The notes beneath the pieces are model-generated. The model did not search any database, was not told the DNA's origin, and was given only the letters and a program-made list of their open reading frames with translations. A stretch of 64,000 bases of DNA from Linyphia triangularis (taxonomy: Eukaryota; Arthropoda; Arachnida; Araneae; Linyphiidae), in contig OZ021732.1 of assembly GCA_963978545.1 (NCBI GenBank), forward strand, positions 44,278,059 through 44,342,058. Direction: 5' to 3'. Below are positions 62,858 to 64,000 of the stretch, in pieces. Position 1 is the stretch's first letter. Each line of letters opens with the position of its first letter. The translations under genes and the position numbers were made by a program.

Positions 62858-63700
62858 ATTTAATTCTTCTAACTTAATTTTTCGCAGTTCATTAACTATA
62901 GTCATTATTTTTACTAAAATATTACATTAACTTAATTTTTATAAAAACTAAAATTAGTATATTTTCAGGATTTTGTTAGTGACCATTAAATTTAATTTTG
63001 GGAAATATACGTTCCCCCAAGTCTTCTTCAAAAAACTGGACACTCTTAAATTTAATTTTTAATGTAACTCTATTCTAGAAATAGTTTATGTCCAACATTA
63101 ATCTTTTAGACTAAAACTTTAAAATTGTTAAGAGGTGAAGATATCTTCTTAAAAGATATCATCAGATGGCTGATTAGTGACCTCAAGTTTCAAAGAAATA
63201 TACGTTCTGTGGAATAAGATTTTTTTTTTTTTGTTAGGGTGGAGTGAGGCGGTACCAATTCTTCCTAAAAGAGGTATCGGGCTGGAGGTGGGTCCTCACC
63301 TTTAATAAATAATTTTTCTAAATTTATTAATTGTAATTCTAAAGTCTTAACTTATTCAAAATTAGTTAGGGAAGGGGGGTGGGTAGATGAGTTACCATGA
63401 AGGCAACGTCCGATAGTCGATATTTTAACAATTGTTTGGTAAAATATTGAAATGTCACGTGTAGCTCGGGGTTAGGGTTCTTTAGACCCTTAGCAAATGG
63501 CCTTCCTTTTATTAACTTTTCAAATTTAACATTTTTTTTTTTTTGTGTAACTTTGTTGCAGGTATTTTAACTTGGCTAAAGGATATGTAAGTAACTCGCT
63601 AGAAAACCAAACAGTCAATCAGGAGTTAACTTTTGATCACATGTTTAAAACTTATCAGTCACAAGCGAGCATTTAGCTGACCGATCAGAACTCGTTGCCA

Positions 63701-63959
63701 ACACCTGAAAACTAAATTTGGTATATATCCAATGTTATCACCACTTAAAACGTAAATCTTAACATAGAATGACGTCATACCCACTGTGACGTCATTAGTA
63801 AAAATACCTATCACTCTAACTTATTCGTTTAGAAGCAGCCCTAGAACAATTCAGCTCCGTCTGTTAGATAAACCGAAACTAAAAAGTGTTGCCACCGCTC
63901 AAAACTTTGATATAAAACAAATTATGACGTCATATCCACTGTGACGTCATACACAAACA
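63701..63959. promoter_or_regulatory. Duplicated block with paired CRE sites, right arm
   Basis: Mirror copy of the left-arm block. TGACGTCA sites lie at 63770-63777, 63787-63794, 63925-63932 and 63942-63949, and a single site at 62372-62379. Sequence identical to the left arm in this part. Confidence 0.75.
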
Positions 63960-64000
63960 GCTTATAACGAAACCGAAACTAAAACAGCAGCAGGAGGGAA

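Larger units (their letters stand above)
56961..64000 (-). repeat. Right arm of giant inverted repeat (cut by window end)
   Basis: Mirror image of the left arm. The last visible bases (...CAGCAGCAGGAGGGAA) pair exactly with 49876 onward, so the repeat continues to or beyond the window end. All sub-features of the left arm recur here in opposite orientation. Confidence 0.97.

Noticed and set aside
49876..64000. Palindrome as paired LTRs, a CRISPR array or an origin
   Set aside because: Arms are inverted, not direct; no short spaced repeats of CRISPR type; the host is eukaryotic; no replication-origin motif can be defended.

Overview
The window is animal nuclear DNA: AT-rich, with split genes, GT-AG introns, AATAAA poly(A) signals and many decayed transposons. 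The gene set (ELAC2, KARS, DNAAF5, TMEM231), the abundant MITEs and the BEL/Pao and hAT relics fit an arthropod. A spider or other arachnid is my guess; the sequence alone does not prove it.

Layout. (1) 618-7609, + strand: the 3' part of ELAC2 (long-form tRNase Z). Ten exons keep reading frame through every junction; the 5' exons lie left of the window. (2) 9338-11134, - strand: an intact, intronless lysyl-tRNA synthetase of 598 codons. It has two in-frame start codons that would make mitochondrial and cytosolic forms. (3) 11494-25455, + strand: complete DNAAF5 (HEATR2), ten exons, 832 aa, head-to-head with KARS across about 360 bp. (4) 25.5-32.7 kb: intergenic, with a degenerate tandem repeat and a triple nest of DNA transposons (MITE in hAT in MITE-like element). 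(5) 32905-49691, + strand: complete TMEM231, seven exons, 310 aa. Its 10.1-kb intron 5 holds a decayed BEL/Pao retrotransposon on the - strand with 199-bp LTRs and a 5-bp target duplication. (6) 49876-64000: one giant, almost spacerless inverted repeat, cut by the window end. Each visible arm is about 7.05 kb.

How the genes fit together. ELAC2 (tRNA 3' maturation) and KARS (tRNA charging) both serve cytosolic/nuclear and mitochondrial tRNA pathways in other animals. DNAAF5 (dynein-arm assembly) and TMEM231 (ciliary transition zone) are both ciliary genes, and each has an RFX X-box-like motif just upstream of its start codon.

The most unusual structure is the terminal palindrome. In each arm, from the outside in, I see paired TGACGTCA (CRE) sites in a duplicated block, a short open reading segment ending in an 'ALSAYDDKRYLLEDG...YAYGHYKIP' peptide, a TATA/E-box/CCAAT promoter-like module, about ten degenerate 100-130-bp tandem repeats, a second E-box/CCAAT module, and a 57-codon ORF. 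Arm differences that I found by eye cluster toward the apex. It may be a large foldback element, a palindromic trace of a linear hairpin-ended element, a recent inverted duplication, or a long-read fold-back assembly artefact. The artefact explanation must be excluded first.
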